From Cranoglanis bouderius (Eukaryota > Chordata > Actinopteri > Siluriformes > Cranoglanididae), in the NCBI GenBank assembly GCA_023630585.1, contig CM042544.1:11804256-11868255 (forward strand): DNA of 64,000 nt, in the 5' to 3' direction. Made by a program: the position numbers and the translations under genes. This document shows, in pieces, positions 49,680 through 61,254 of this stretch; positions within the stretch are counted from its first letter, which is position 1; each line of letters begins with the position of its first letter. Under the pieces are notes generated by a model, which ran no database searches, was not told the origin of the DNA, and was given only the letters and a program-made list of their open reading frames with translations.

Positions 49680-51600
49680 ATACATTACACCCACCCCACC
49701 ATGGCCTTGTTTATTCATTCCGTATGCTATTTATTTATTTATTTGTTCTTTTGGAAATGATGGCCTGTCTCTCTTGCACTTGAGACCGGGAAATTAGGGC
49801 TGTTTTTCACCATGCCGAGACGACATTGATGTGTTTTTGAGAGCAGTTTTGCCGCATTGGCACGTCGCCCCCATCTGGCTGAGACGTTAAGTGCACTCGA
49901 ACCTGATTTTCTTTTCATATTTTTTTCTCCCGGCTAAATTTTACATGCTTTTCCCGTATTGATTGCTTTACCCGCCAGTTTAACCCATTTCCTGAGGATG
50001 TTAAGTGCGTTTGTGTTATTGTGGCTTGATTTTAATGGGGTCATGATTAATCCATCTCCTAGAGGTCTTTGAGTTTTTCTGCTCTCAATAGCCTACTCAT
50101 GACGCACCCACCATGCACCCAACATTCCCCGAGACGTTACCGATGGAGCCTACGTTCACATTGTATGTCTTACAGCTGTGGAAATCTCAACAGCCATCCG
50201 TCTTCTGTTGTAGGATATGCTTTCAGCGTCTCCCTCTTCCTACACAAGCTGGCACTTTTGCTGGGCATGGGATTGGTCGGGCAGATTTAGTCATTTGTTT
50301 TGCCACTTCATTTCACTCATTTACATGGTGAGGAGGCAGCTGGCGGATGCTGTTGAGCTTTTAACAGGCCCTCAATTAGCCATGTTTTTGTTTGACTTCC
50401 TAGTCAAACCGGCATCGCCACTTTTGTCTCGGATTCCATGATGTTTGTTCCTGATCCTCCGCAAAGTCTTTCATCACTGTGCCTTCACTGCCAAGCTTTC
50501 GCTTGATGTATAGAACAATTAGGGCCCATTAAAACAATGGCGGCCCAGTCTGTAGGTGCCAAAGTGCTGACTAATAACAGTCATTAGAATAATCATCGTA
50601 ATGGCAGTGGCATCGGCCATCGCCAAATATCAATCACAATATTGATGAGCGGAATGGGAGTCGTAATGACAACGACAATTGTTGGGGGGAATAAAGGTCT
50701 GTCAGACTCTCTTTTTCTATTCGTTCATTTTCATCCATCTTTCTTTTTTTAATTTTTTTTTAATTTCAACTCAATACCTCGCCTGACAATGTTTTATTAC
50801 CCTTAAAGCATGGTGAATGCAGTGGTATGGTCTCTAAACCTGATTAAGTTGGACTAAATCAAATTTAAATGAAGTCAGAGGAGCAGGACGAATAGTGATG
50901 GGCCATTCGCACTGCCAAATATCTCCCTACTATCGGCTGGTCTTTCATTTCCCTCCATTTCTCCTTATTCCGCCTCTGTAGTCTTTTTTTTCCTCCCCTG
51001 CGCACTAAGGACGTGAACGAGACATTTACGGCTCTCTAGGCGTACGGCTACCTCAGCGGTTCTTGTGAAGCTATAGCTCTTGATTGCCAGCTCTGATGGT
51101 GTGCAGTTTCAAGGATATCCAGAGGAAACACCACCTGGCGTGGAGGATAACAGGTGCACTAGCAATATGCTCAGCTTACCTGGGGTATTAAGTCACGTGC
51201 GTTCCCTGTTTCGGTCCCAACTCAGCACTGCTCCAGAGTAGTTAGCTGATTAATTGGCCCTTACGACTCAAGAAATCAGTAAGCCAGTTAGCTCAGGTGA
51301 TTTAGGTGGGAGAAATGGCCTCAAGAGCTACGGTAGGCCTAAGACAGCATCCTGATGTCCAATATCCATCAAACTCCACAGATGTATAAACATCCTGTCC
51401 AGTTTGTGGGCTCAGCTATGACATCAGATAGGCAATAGCAAATTTTCGACCCCTGATCTGTGCGATGAGTCACTGTTTCTTCAGAGACCTCTGTGTCAGC
51501 ACTGCGGATAATTGCATTTCCCCAGAGCCTCGCATCCAGGGGCTTTATTTGTGCAGCCAGGCTAATGGCACGCTGTGCGATTGCGAAAGCCGTGGCCAGA
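49680..51600. other. Repeat-poor block in cadm4 intron 1
   Basis: Nearly 2 kb with no transposon, SINE or long microsatellite, unlike the rest of the window. It has homeodomain-like TAAT words (for example TAATAACAGTCATTAGAATA near 50573). No open frame with exon features. Best candidate in the window for a conserved enhancer; conservation cannot be measured here. Confidence 0.4.
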
Positions 51601-52206
51601 CGCTGCTTAGTTAAACATTAGCAATGCAGCACTGGCTTCAGCAAATCCTGCAAAAGCCCAGAATATGAAATGCAAAAAATTGAGAAGTCCAATGCCATGT
51701 GCCAGTGAGCACATTAGACGTGTGCGGCTGCCAGCACACCTCAGAATCTGTGTGTGGGAAACTGGTTCTAAATGGACAGTGCACCAGTTTTCAATGATTC
51801 TCAGAATCGAGTTTCCTGAAAGCATCCCTCAGTAGCTGGAGTGTGCACTTTTGTTCTAGAAGTCTGGATCTGAGCAATTATAAGCAACAGGTCTTTTATG
51901 GGAAGAAGTACAACACTACTTTCAAAGCATACAACTCCTAAATTATTGGCGCCCCTCAACTGAATGGGCAAAAATTAAAGAATTAGCATTACACACAACG
52001 ATTGAAATGAATGATTTAAAGTTTTTACCCTCCAGTATAATGTTGCACATGCATGTACATTGTCATGAGATTATTGAAAGGCAGTGCTTATTCTGTATGT
52101 TGTTTGTCTGCTTTTATAAAAATGGATTGTTGATGGTGGAAAGCCGCGTGAACAGACTGAACAGAGTGTCAGCCCACACTCATGGAGAAGAATAACAATC
52201 ATGATT
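51601..52206. other. Intron 1 non-coding near exon 2
   Basis: 51770-51900 and 52580-52720 (after exon 2) share words such as TTTCCTGAAAGCATCCCTCA / TTTCTTGAAAGCATCCTCA and AGCTGGAGTGTGCA, so a repeat of about 130 bp flanks exon 2 on both sides. Confidence 0.6.
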
Positions 52207-52241
52207 GTGAGCTAACCAACATGTAATTGATGTTCTGTCTT

Positions 52242-52246
<5 letters not shown>

Positions 52247-52275
<29 letters not shown>
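52247..52275 (+). repeat. (CT)n forming the exon 2 polypyrimidine tract
   Basis: About 13 CT units run directly into CAG at the splice site, so the microsatellite is the pyrimidine tract. Confidence 0.95.
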
Positions 52276-52277
<2 letters not shown>

Positions 52278-52422
52278 CGGAGCCAGGAGGTGCAGGCTGA
52301 GAATGTGACAGTTCTCGAGGGCGGCACAGCGCAGATCTCCTGCCGCCTCCAGAACTATGACGGCTCCATAGTGGTCATCCAGAACCCGCGCAGGCAGACG
52401 CTGTTCTTTAACGGCACACGAG
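52276..52422 (+). CDS. cadm4: cadm4 exon 2: first half of the V-type Ig domain
   Basis: Encodes 48 whole codons with a split codon at each end (phase 1 to phase 1, 147 bp). It begins the mature ectodomain with RSQEVQAENVTVLEGG, then the B-strand cysteine in AQISC, and SIVVIQNP and RQTLFFNGTR. These match my recall of CADM4 more closely than CADM1-3, notably QEVQ, SIVVIQNP and the FFNGTR end. The CADM family are homophilic and heterophilic, calcium-independent adhesion proteins; CADM4 acts at glia-axon and epithelial contacts. Two N-glycosylation sequons are visible (NVT and NGT). The disulphide partner of the ISC cysteine is the YFC cysteine in exon 3. The acceptor AG at 52274-52275 directly follows a pure CT repeat. 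The donor is GT at 52423 with GAGC after it. The split codon G+CT (Ala) gives TR-A-LKDERF across the junction. Confidence 0.95.
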
Positions 52423-52579
52423 GTGAGCACAGCACACCATCAGGTCAGAGGTCATCAACTCCATAGGCTGCGTGGCAAGAACATTTCAAGCATTTGTTTC
52501 ATAACAAAATAAAACAAGCTTGCACAAAGGCTTGTGCTTGAAGTGAATACCTGGAGCGAATAGGTGAGAATGAAGAGCA

Positions 52580-52720
52580 GAATCTAGTTTCTTGAAAGCA
52601 TCCTCAATAGCTGGAGTGTGCAATTTTATTCCACACCATGCTTTCAGTGTGGAACTGACCAATTTATGAGCAACAGGATTTTTTTTTGTGGGAACAATTC
52701 CAACAACCAAAATAAAAAGT
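52580..52720. repeat. Duplicate of the sequence at 51770-51900
   Basis: Shares TAGCTGGAGTGTGCA, ATTTATGAGCAACAGG (ATTATAAGCAACAGG upstream) and TTTTTATGGGAA-like words in the same order. Direct repeats either side of exon 2. Confidence 0.65.
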
Positions 52721-55293
52721 GCAGAAACAAGTCAACTTCAGCCAACTTCTAAATGACTGGTAAGCCTTCAAGCAAATGGGCAAAGATGATTCTATAGAAT
52801 TAACATTACATACATTGGGCCTCATTTATTAATCATTTAGTAAAGTTGCATGTAAATGTTTGCACGGGCCAATCCGAACTAAAAAGTTTCAGAAGTTTTT
52901 TTTTCTTCATATGTGTTTATTTTGAAGAATGCCAATCACCTGTAAATTACCAGACATATGCATTGCACAGCTGATTTGCATTTGATGACTGCAAGAAAAT
53001 TCCATAAAAGGCAAACAATAGCATAACAACTCTTAAAAAAAGGCTAAAACATGCTGAATTATAGAAAAGGTGAAGTAGATCTAAAGATTCTCGCAGTACA
53101 CTGGCGTCCCATTCTGCCAGCGGAATGGAAATCGACTGATCAGACATTTTCAATGAGTATAAACAAATTAATTATTTTATCTAAGTCTTTTATAAGATTA
53201 GTCAGGACACTGTTGGGTTTCTGTGTGTAGAGTATCCTGACTCTGTGTTTAGCTGCTGGTGAGCAGGACGATGTGCTGGGCAAACAATTCACACCTCTCC
53301 ACAATAACTCTGGTACAGAGATCAAACATACAGCACAACTGAAGCTGTTTTGATAGTAAACACTGTATACAACTGCCACAATAAAAGTTAAAGCTGTAAC
53401 ATTTAAACCTAGTAGGCTAGGTAAAAAAGAAAGAAAGAAAGAAATGTGGAGTGTGACAGGCACTCCCAAAACAGGCGGAAATTTAATTTTTTGAGAGAAG
53501 TGAGGCAAAAAGAAAATGGTTTGACATGAAAACAGAGGGGAAAAAATCTACTGTGATCAGGTGATCGTGGACACCAAGCACATGACACAGGGAAACCTCT
53601 ATTTTTATTTACTTCAAAGCGAAGTGTCTCAGTGAAATTTCTCAGCCAGAAATTTCTCGCACACCACTGTGCATCCTCGCTGGTGTCTTATTAGAAAAGC
53701 AAGACCTCAGAAGTCACTTACTGCTTTTATCACAGGAGAAACAATACCATAGCACTGTTTATGACACTGTTCATTTCTTAAAAAAAATAAATAAATAATA
53801 AAAAAAAAATTATAGCTGAGACTCAAACCCTTCCCATTATAAATTGACCCTAAAAGTGGAACTGTGAGCAATCTTGAGCATTACATTTGGACTTAAGTTC
53901 TATGTCTAAGGAACAAGAATGTGCAAAATGTTTATATATGTACATGTGCCTTGTAATGTTCTCTAGAGAGATGTTTTTTTTTTGTTTTTTGTTTTTTTTT
54001 TGTTCAAATGAGCTAGGACCATCCTGAGCTGAGATATTGAGGTTTCTGTAAACAGCTGTATAACCAAAATTTGTTGTGTGCCATGACACAAAGATGGCCG
54101 TCGTAGTTAAACCAAGTAAAATTACTTTTTTTTTTTAAATGGTGGTTTTGCAATGCCAATGCATAGAGGTAACCACTCAAAGAAATTTAGGAAAATTAAA
54201 AATGGTCAAGCAACCTGTATTAGACTACTTGCTATAGAATGACCTAGTAGTAGTAGTAATAATAATAGTAGCAGTAGTAGTATAGTAGCCAGGCTAAAAT
54301 GAGACGTATCCTTTAGTTGAACCAAGGTAGGTGTTAAGATCATGGCACATTGGTGCTTAAGTGAGAGACTGGGTCCAGCTCACTTAATTGGAAGCTGTCA
54401 GTCAGTCGTCTTTCCACCAGTGAAATGCTTTGTAGATGGAGCTAAGCTGATATTGCAGTTTCCTTCCATGACAGAGCTTTTATCATCATTTTGTCAGCAT
54501 TTGTCTTTTTGAATTACTTTGAACAGATTCCTTCTGAACAGGCCTCTGTAAAGCTTTGATTTCTTTCTTTCTTTCTTTAAGTTAGTGTATCTTAACACAT
54601 TCTGGTATCTGGCAGCTGATTAAAGGTTAAGGTTGATTAAATGTAAATAAACTCGTGTTCAAAAAGTTCAAGGTGGAAAACAAAAATAAGCAACGGTGTA
54701 AACCTGTGCTACTTCAATTTGCTCATTTTGATGGCACTGAATCACCTCCAATTTGCAGCTCTATTTTCTATGCATCCCCTTTTTAGAAAAAAAGAAAAAG
54801 AAAAAAAAGTATTTGGTCTATTAATATCTGCAGATCCACAGTGAGAGAGTGTCAGCTCATGGCTGGTCTAAATGCTGTGAGAGCGTCTCGGTTCACCACC
54901 TAATGGATTTTGATGGTGGATTTTAAATGAATGGTGAAGCAGAAATATCCCTTCGGCCCTGTAAACACAGCGACCTATCAGGGCCGTGCATTTCCCCTGA
55001 CCCTGTTCCGATTGGCTGGCCATGAATGGTATGCAAATGAGGCGTGACTAAAGGTGACACGGGCTTGGACAATGCTCTGACATTTCGCTGCCATTTAGCA
55101 TGTAGGAAGGCATTTATCTGTTTTAGAAGCGACTCTTTTCTTCTCTGTGCTAAACAGGGTTGAATGAATAGGTTCACTCAGATACAAGCTGGTCGTTACA
55201 CATTAGTCTCTTGCTTACTGTCTCCCTTAGTTCCTCAGTTCCTCCTTTACGCACTCCCTCAGTCCGTATCTCATTAGCTCCCTCATTCGGGCA
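52721..55293. other. Intron 2 non-coding
   Basis: AT-rich, with T/A-runs near 53977-54000, a short GTA array (54246-54285) and a CTTT array (54560-54580). 54830-55150 is repeat-poor. Confidence 0.55.
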
Positions 55294-55975
55294 TGACAGT
55301 GGCTTGCATAAGTATTTGCCCTACTTGAACTTCGCCCACATTTTGTAGTGATAAAGCCTGGAACTGAAATGCACTTAATTGGGATTATATGTCATAAATC
55401 TACACAAACTAGCCCATAATAATGAAGTGGTGGATATATCAATATAATTGGAAAATTATTTACATTGTAAATAATGTAAGTATTCACCCTCCATTGCTCT
55501 GAGATGCCTAAATTGTTTCTGGGGCAACCAGCTGCCATTACAAGTCACATAATTATTTGAATGGAGTTGACCTGTGTGCAATTAAATTATAATTCTCATT
55601 ATAAATACATCTGTTCCTGAAATGCTCCAGAGAACATACCTAAACAAACAGAATCATGAAGGCTAAGGAGCGATCAAAACAAGTCCAGGACAAATTCTAG
55701 GAAAGTATCAAGTTTGCTTTGGTCATACATAAATCCCAGGAATATGGTACAACCATGCCTAGAGGAGGCCATCCACCAAAAGTCAGTTACCAGGTGAGGA
55801 GGGTATGGGTCAAAGAAGCAACCAAGAGGTCAAGGGTAACTCTGAAGGAACTAGAGAGAGCGACATCTCAGATGTTAGACTCTGCTCCCATGACAACTAT
55901 AGCCATAATTAGACATACTGTGTAAGTTAAATCGTAAAAATCACAATTAATTCCATACTTATGCAAGGCAACTCA
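55294..55975 (+). mobile_element. Tc1/mariner element, internally deleted, in cadm4 intron 2
   Basis: Left end AGTGGCTTGCATAAGTATTT and right end TACTTATGCAAGGCAACT are inverted relatives. Only N-terminal coding relics remain (ATGAAGGCTAAGGAGCGATC near 55656; VRRVWVKEATKRSRVTLKEL at 55782-55840 is the DNA-binding region). No catalytic residues remain. Confidence 0.85.
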
Positions 55976-56247
55976 TACTCATACCCTGGCTTTCTCACTT
56001 CTTTGAGAAGTACAAGACCCTCATTCACTTCCACCTCACTTATCTCTAACTTTACGTTTCCTTCACATCGTCAGATACATATTTTACTCCCTCACTCAGT
56101 CCTTCACTCCCCCACTCAGTCCCTAACTCACACCTTTGAATTCTCTCAATCCATGGTCTCTTCACTCCTTCATGCATTTACAGTAGTTACTCCCTCAGCC
56201 ATCCCTTTACTTCCTCTCTCAATCAGTCACTATGTTATTGAAGCCTC
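55976..56247. other. Intron 2 pyrimidine-rich non-coding
   Basis: CTCACT-rich sequence; the 199-residue frame starting at 55961 is made of this and the adjacent SINE and is not a gene. Confidence 0.6.
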
Positions 56248-56582
56248 ACTCCATCCATCCATTTTCTGTACTGCTTATCCTACACAGGGTCGCAGGGAGC
56301 CTTTAGCCTATCCCAGGGGTCTCGGGGCGCAAGGTGGGGGAAACCCTGGATGGGGTGCACAATCACACACACACTCACACCCATTCACACACTACGGACA
56401 ATTTGGAAACGCCAATCAGCCTACAACGCATGTCTTTGGAATGGAGAGGAAACTGGAGAACCCCGAGGAAACCCCCAAAGCACGGGGAGAACATGCAAAC
56501 TCCGCGCATGCAGGGCGGAGGCAGGAATCGAACCCCCCAACCCTGGGGCAAACCTGCTAACCACTAAGTCACCGTGCCCTCC
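56248..56582 (-). repeat. SINE-like repeat, near-complete, ATGG-tail family
   Basis: From CCATCCATCCATTTTCTGTA to GCTAACCACTAAGTCACCGT (complement of the box A-like head). Second most complete copy, opposite in orientation to cadm4. Confidence 0.85.
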
Positions 56583-58429
56583 AAGAGACAATGTAAAATG
56601 TAAAATAAAAAAGACTAATATGATTATATATGAATGAGACGATGACAAGCCTTGAAAGAGCCTAGTCTATTTCCGATATGTTATTGCATGAATAATCCTA
56701 GTTGTAATTATCACGTTAATCACTGCAAATGTGATTTCATTTCATTTTATTTGGCTTCCCCCTTCATTATTTGCCACTTGATCCAGCACATCCTATCATT
56801 TTTTTTTTTTTTTCAATATCGTGCACCGAGAGATACTTCTGCACGCAACTTAATGTAGCCGTGAGATAGTAATTAAAAGTTCATGAATTAAACTCATGAA
56901 TTCATAATGTGTGCGCGAGATTTTGAGTTGATGATTTAATAAAATAATGCCAGTTCTTTTGGCTAAGTCAATGTTCTCTCATGTATATATAAAAAAAATG
57001 CAACATTTTAAAGGATAAACCATCAATGAGTACTCATCTTCACCTAAAAAAAATTCTGACTTTAAAGGGACAGTGCCATAAATGAATTAATATGCTTTCC
57101 ATAATTGTTTTTTTTTTTTTTTTTTAGTGTATTAACAGCTCAAACATTAACATACATTTTAACGTGACATTACATTGTGGTCACATCAAACTGTCAGTGA
57201 GATATTTGTGCAAGAAAACTGGAAAAGTTCAAGCTCAATATCACGTGTAATTGAGACACGCCTCACATAACTTAAAGGTGCATTGTGAAAAATAGGTCTC
57301 TAACGGTTAAATTGCTGGAGGTGAATAAGATTTGAATGATATATTTTTATTTCCTCATTGAACCAGCCCTCATTTCTACCATTTACATAAAGCTCTGCCC
57401 CCAAAACTTATGATGGAGTTAGCATGCTAACTAGAGTTCTCATTAACAAGGACTGTCATGACATCACTTTCAAGAAGAAGTTTTATTTATATAGCGCCTT
57501 TCCAAAGCTCAAGGTCGCTTTACACATTATATATCAAATACATAAAATACATACAAATACATAAAGCACAAGGAAGAAAAGAAAGAGGGAGAGGAGAAAT
57601 TTTAAAAATAAATAAATAAATAAATCACATAATTGAAAGTACATTTCAAACAGATATGTTTTGTCAGTCTCTCAGTCCCTCAGTGCCATGCCCATTCAGT
57701 CTGTAGCTCACTCATATACCAGCATATACCCACTTTTACCATTCAGTCCCTAGTCTCACTTACTGCCTCATTCACCCTTTATTTCACAGACTCACGCACT
57801 CGCTCGCTCACTCCACTTCATTCCTCCACTTCATTCTCTCACTGGCTTCCTCACACTCTCATTCAGTCCTTACCGCAGTTATACCTTCATCTCCTCCCTT
57901 CCACCCACACTCAATCCCCTTTTCCGTTGCTCACTCCCTCACTGGTTTAAACTCTCTCACAGTGGACTGAAAAATATAAATAATCAGGACCACAAAGTCC
58001 AGCTACAGACATGCACATCTCAGGGCTCCAATTACTGTACATTTTGTGCATTGCACTGATTGCTTTGAGATGCTACATGAGAATAGGACAGACGTCCTAT
58101 TCTGCTGAACGACGCTTGCCAGAAAAACAGAAGGCCATTCGGGAGAATATTAGCCTTCAGTCAATATATAATGAGGCTACACTCACTGCCTTAAGCTCAC
58201 AGTGGCTGTTCCACTTATCATTATTTGTTATTATTCTCAATTTCTGCCTATTGATTTTTTTCTGCTTTACTTCTGATTTTTTTCTCCTTTACTAAAGGAA
58301 AAACTGTTTCTTCCTTCACTTCTGTTATCCCTCTGTCCCTTATTCTGCTGTCCCTGCAGGGCATTGATTACCTGTGTCAGCAGTTTGGCAAGAACTTGTA
58401 CTTTACCCTTTCTTTCCCATATTCTTTAT
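56583..58429. other. Intron 2 non-coding
   Basis: T-runs near 56800 and 57108-57125. 57481-57620 (TTTATATAGCGCCTTTCC) resembles 15498-15540. 57650-57950 is CTCACT-rich. No exon. Confidence 0.5.
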
Positions 58430-58890
58430 CCTCCTCTCCCCTCCCCTGTCCTCTCCTCCCCCCTCCTCTCTGTTCCTCTCCTCTCCTCTGCTCCCCTCCC
58501 TTGTCCTCTCCTCCCCTCTCCTCTCTGTTTCTCCTCTCTGTTCCTCCCCTCTCCTGTCCTCTCCTCTCCTCTGCTACCCTCCCCTGTCCTCTTCTCCCCC
58601 CTCCTCTCTGTTCCTCCCCTCTCCTCTGCTCTCCTCCCCCCTCCTCTCTGTTCCTCCCCTCTCCTCTGCTCTCCTCCCCTCTCCTCTCTGTTCCTCCCCT
58701 CTGTTCCTCCCCTCTCCTCTGCTCTCCTCCCCTCTCCTCTTTTCTCCTCCCCTTTCCTCTTTTCTCCTCCCCTCTCCTCTCCTTCCTTTTTCTCTCCTCG
58801 TCTCTCCTCCCCTCTCTTCTCCTCCCCTCCTCTCTTTTCTTATCCTACCTTCCTCTCTTCTCTCCTGTCCTCTCCTGTTCCTTTTATATC
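58430..58890 (+). repeat. Pyrimidine-only satellite (CTCCTCTC type)
   Basis: About 450 bp almost entirely of C and T with a few G's (TCTGTTCCTCCC, CTCTGCTCTCCTCC). Irregular units such as TCTCTGTTCCTCCCCTCTCC recur. All three plus frames stay open only because of composition; the 276-residue frame is an artefact. Confidence 0.93.
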
Positions 58891-59639
58891 AGCTCATCTC
58901 TTGGCTTTTCTCATTTACTTTATTGGCCGCTCCAGGTTTTGCGTCACCTCCTTTATGACGGTCGATAATCCCTCCATTTTGTCCAGGACCCAATACTGTG
59001 GCATCTCATCTTCATCTCTGAGACTGCCTTGCTGGCTCTGTTCCATAGCCTCTTTTTATATTCTGTTCTCTCCCCTTATCTTTTACTTTATTTCAATATC
59101 CGTCCCTTCTTATTTACCCAACGTCCTTCCTGCAGATCAACCTCGAACGAAACCCCTTGTCTCTGATTCTCTTTTCCTCTTCATAGATAGATAGATAGAT
59201 AGAATAGATAGTTGTCGATGTGGTAAAGTGAAGTACGCAGTTTCTATAGAAACTGGACATTTCAGACATTTTGTACTGTATATATTTGCCTCTCTTAATC
59301 CTCGTGGTCTGTCTTCTTTCTAACTCTGTGTTTATCTCCTCATCTCAGTCTCTCACTGTCCTTCTCTGTCTATATATCATTTTCTTCCTCAGCTGTCTCA
59401 CTTAATAAAGATGAATAACCCTCGCAAATAGCAGTGTATTAGCTCATATTAGCTTTCTTGGCATGACCATGCCACGATTAGTGTACTGCAAGGCTTTTCT
59501 GTATCATAACTTTTGACACATATTCAGTTATATACATTTCACACAACGAAACTTGGACAGAAATACATTTCTACACACACACACACACACATGCACGCAA
59601 ATCAGTTCTAACACTAAGTAAAGACAGAGTACTGTCAGA
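58891..59639. other. Intron 2 non-coding
   Basis: (GATA)n at 59183-59210 and a short CA run at 59573-59590. Nothing else recognised. Confidence 0.6.
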
Positions 59640-61200
59640 GCACATTTTGTTGCTTTTCAGCCTGAAATGAAGACGGACACAGTTTTTGTTTTATCCAGCT
59701 GTATTTACTCAGTGCAACTTATAACATCCAAGTGTAAGATATAACACCAACATGTCAGAAAGAAAAAAAAATAAAAAATTAAAAACAGAATCACTGTGTT
59801 GGAAAAAGGATCACCCCCTCCTAAAAATTACTTGTAAACTCAATAAGATGTAGCTAATCACCTTCTCAATTGCACACAAAGCCATTTGACTTTCAACTGT
59901 GATCAGCTGTGGTCATTCTGATTAGCTCAGCATGAAAAGAGCTTTCCTGGAGCATTTTGTAGTGCAACTGAAGGAAACAATCAACTATGAGTGGCAAGGC
60001 ACTGTCAAAAGATCTCCGGGATAAAGTTGTGGACAGGCACAAGTCAGGAGATGAATACAAAAAAATTTCAAAGGCTTTATCAATGCCTAGAAGCACAGTG
60101 AAGTCTATTATTAAGAAATGGAAGGTATTTGGTACAACACAGATCCTCCCTGGATCAGGACGTCGCTCCATACTGGATGAAAGAGCCAGGAGGAAACTGG
60201 TCAGAGAGGCTACCAAGAGGCCTACAGCAACTCTGAAGCAGTTGCAGGAATTTCTGACAAAGAGTGGTCATTGTGTACATGTGACAACAATATCACAAAT
60301 TCTCCACAAATGTGGCTTGTATGGGAGGGTTGCGAGAAAAAAGCCACCACGACTGAGCTTTGCCAAAACGCATCTTGAAGATTCTGAGACCACATGGAAA
60401 AAGGTGTTATGGTCAGATGAGACTAAAATTGAAATTAAAAATAAAAATAAAATTTGGCCTCAACACCAAATGATATGTCTGGCGGAAATCCAATACAGCT
60501 CACCATCCAAATAACACCATTCCTACAGTAAAGCATGGAGGTGGTAATATCCTGTTATGGGGGTGTTTCTCTGCAGCAGGGACTGGAGCACTTGTCAGGA
60601 TAGAAGGAAAACGGATGGGGCAAAATACCGTCAAATTCTTGAGGAAAATCTGCTGCCCTCTGCCAGAAAATTGTCAATGGGAAGAAGGTTTACCTTCCAA
60701 CATGACAATGACCCAAAGCACACAGCAAAACTGACCACACAGTGGTTGAAGGAGAAAAAGGTGAATGTCCTTGCATGGCCTAGTCAGAGCCCAGACTTAA
60801 ACCCCATTGAAAATCTGTGGAATGACTTGATGACTGAAGTCCACAAACGGTCACCATCACATTTAACTGAACTTGAGCAGTTCTGCAAAGAAGAGTGGGC
60901 AAATATTGCAAAGTCTAGATGTGCAAAGTTAGTAGATACATATCCCAACAGAATAAATGCTGTAATTAAAAAATAGAGGCAAATTAAAGCAAGGGGGTGA
61001 TCCTTTTTCCAACTCAGTGATTGTTTTTTTTTTTATTAAAAAAAAAAAAATTCTGACATGTTGGTGTTATATCTATTATATCTGTTATATGTAAATACAG
61101 CTGGATAAAACAAAAACTGTGTCCATCTTCATTTCAGGCTGAAAAGAAACAAAATATGATTATTTTAAAGGGGGCTGATTCTTTTCTGTACCCACTGTGT
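59640..61200 (+). mobile_element. Tc1/mariner element ending just before cadm4 exon 3
   Basis: The inverted arms match for about 190 bp (TTTCAGCCTGAAATGAAG near 59658; complement CTTCATTTCAGGCTGAAA near 61125). The outer 45 bp of the right end (ending CTGTACCCACTGTG near 61198) has no partner at the left, so the left tip is lost. It carries a nearly complete transposase (59987-60976) in the same orientation as cadm4. The right end lies about 55 bp from the exon 3 splice acceptor. Confidence 0.93.
59987..60976 (+). pseudogene. Tc1 transposase, one broken stretch
   Basis: MSGKALSKDLRDKVVDRHKS and GDEYKKISKALSM (helix-turn-helix), GSGRRSILDERARRKLV, second HTH, LWSDETKIEI (first Asp) are in one frame to about 60440. 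An A-rich insertion-like stretch (AAATAAAAATAAAA) and further indels break the frame through 60600. From about 60610 the rest is intact in another frame: [12 protein letters not shown] (second Asp), [13 protein letters not shown] (Glu), ending INAVIKK and TAG. About 330 codons in total, the usual family length. Confidence 0.92.
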
Positions 61201-61254
61201 GTGTAATGTTCATGACTGAATAATGTTAAATCACTTGCTCTCTCTCTGTCTCAG

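Larger units (their letters stand above)
42350..52275 (+). other. cadm4: cadm4 intron 1
   Basis: A 9.9 kb phase-1 intron from GTAAGT at 42350 to the CT-repeat acceptor ending at 52275. It holds two Tc1 elements (42971-44457 on +, 47525-48626 on -), purine-rich tracts (45.8-46.9 kb), several microsatellites and a repeat-poor block at about 49.7-51.6 kb. CTAAC at 52212-52216 fits a branch point, about 60 bp upstream of the acceptor. The call depends on exon 1 being correct. Confidence 0.7.
52423..61254 (+). other. cadm4: cadm4 intron 2
   Basis: An 8.8 kb phase-1 intron between two well supported exons. It contains a deleted Tc1 element (55294-55975), a SINE-like copy (about 56250-56582, minus), a pyrimidine-only satellite (about 58430-58890) and a Tc1 element with long inverted repeats (59640-61200) whose right end lies just before exon 3. 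A 147-bp and a 288-bp exon separated by this much repeat DNA explains why no long frame links them. Confidence 0.93.

Noticed and set aside
55961..56560. 199-residue plus-strand frame
   Set aside because: Read through a CTCACT-rich stretch and a SINE-like copy; the same SINE frames appear in other copies.
58364..59194. 276-residue open frame (plus two overlapping frames)
   Set aside because: Composed of the C/T satellite; all three plus-strand frames are open across the satellite core, which is a composition effect. No domain.
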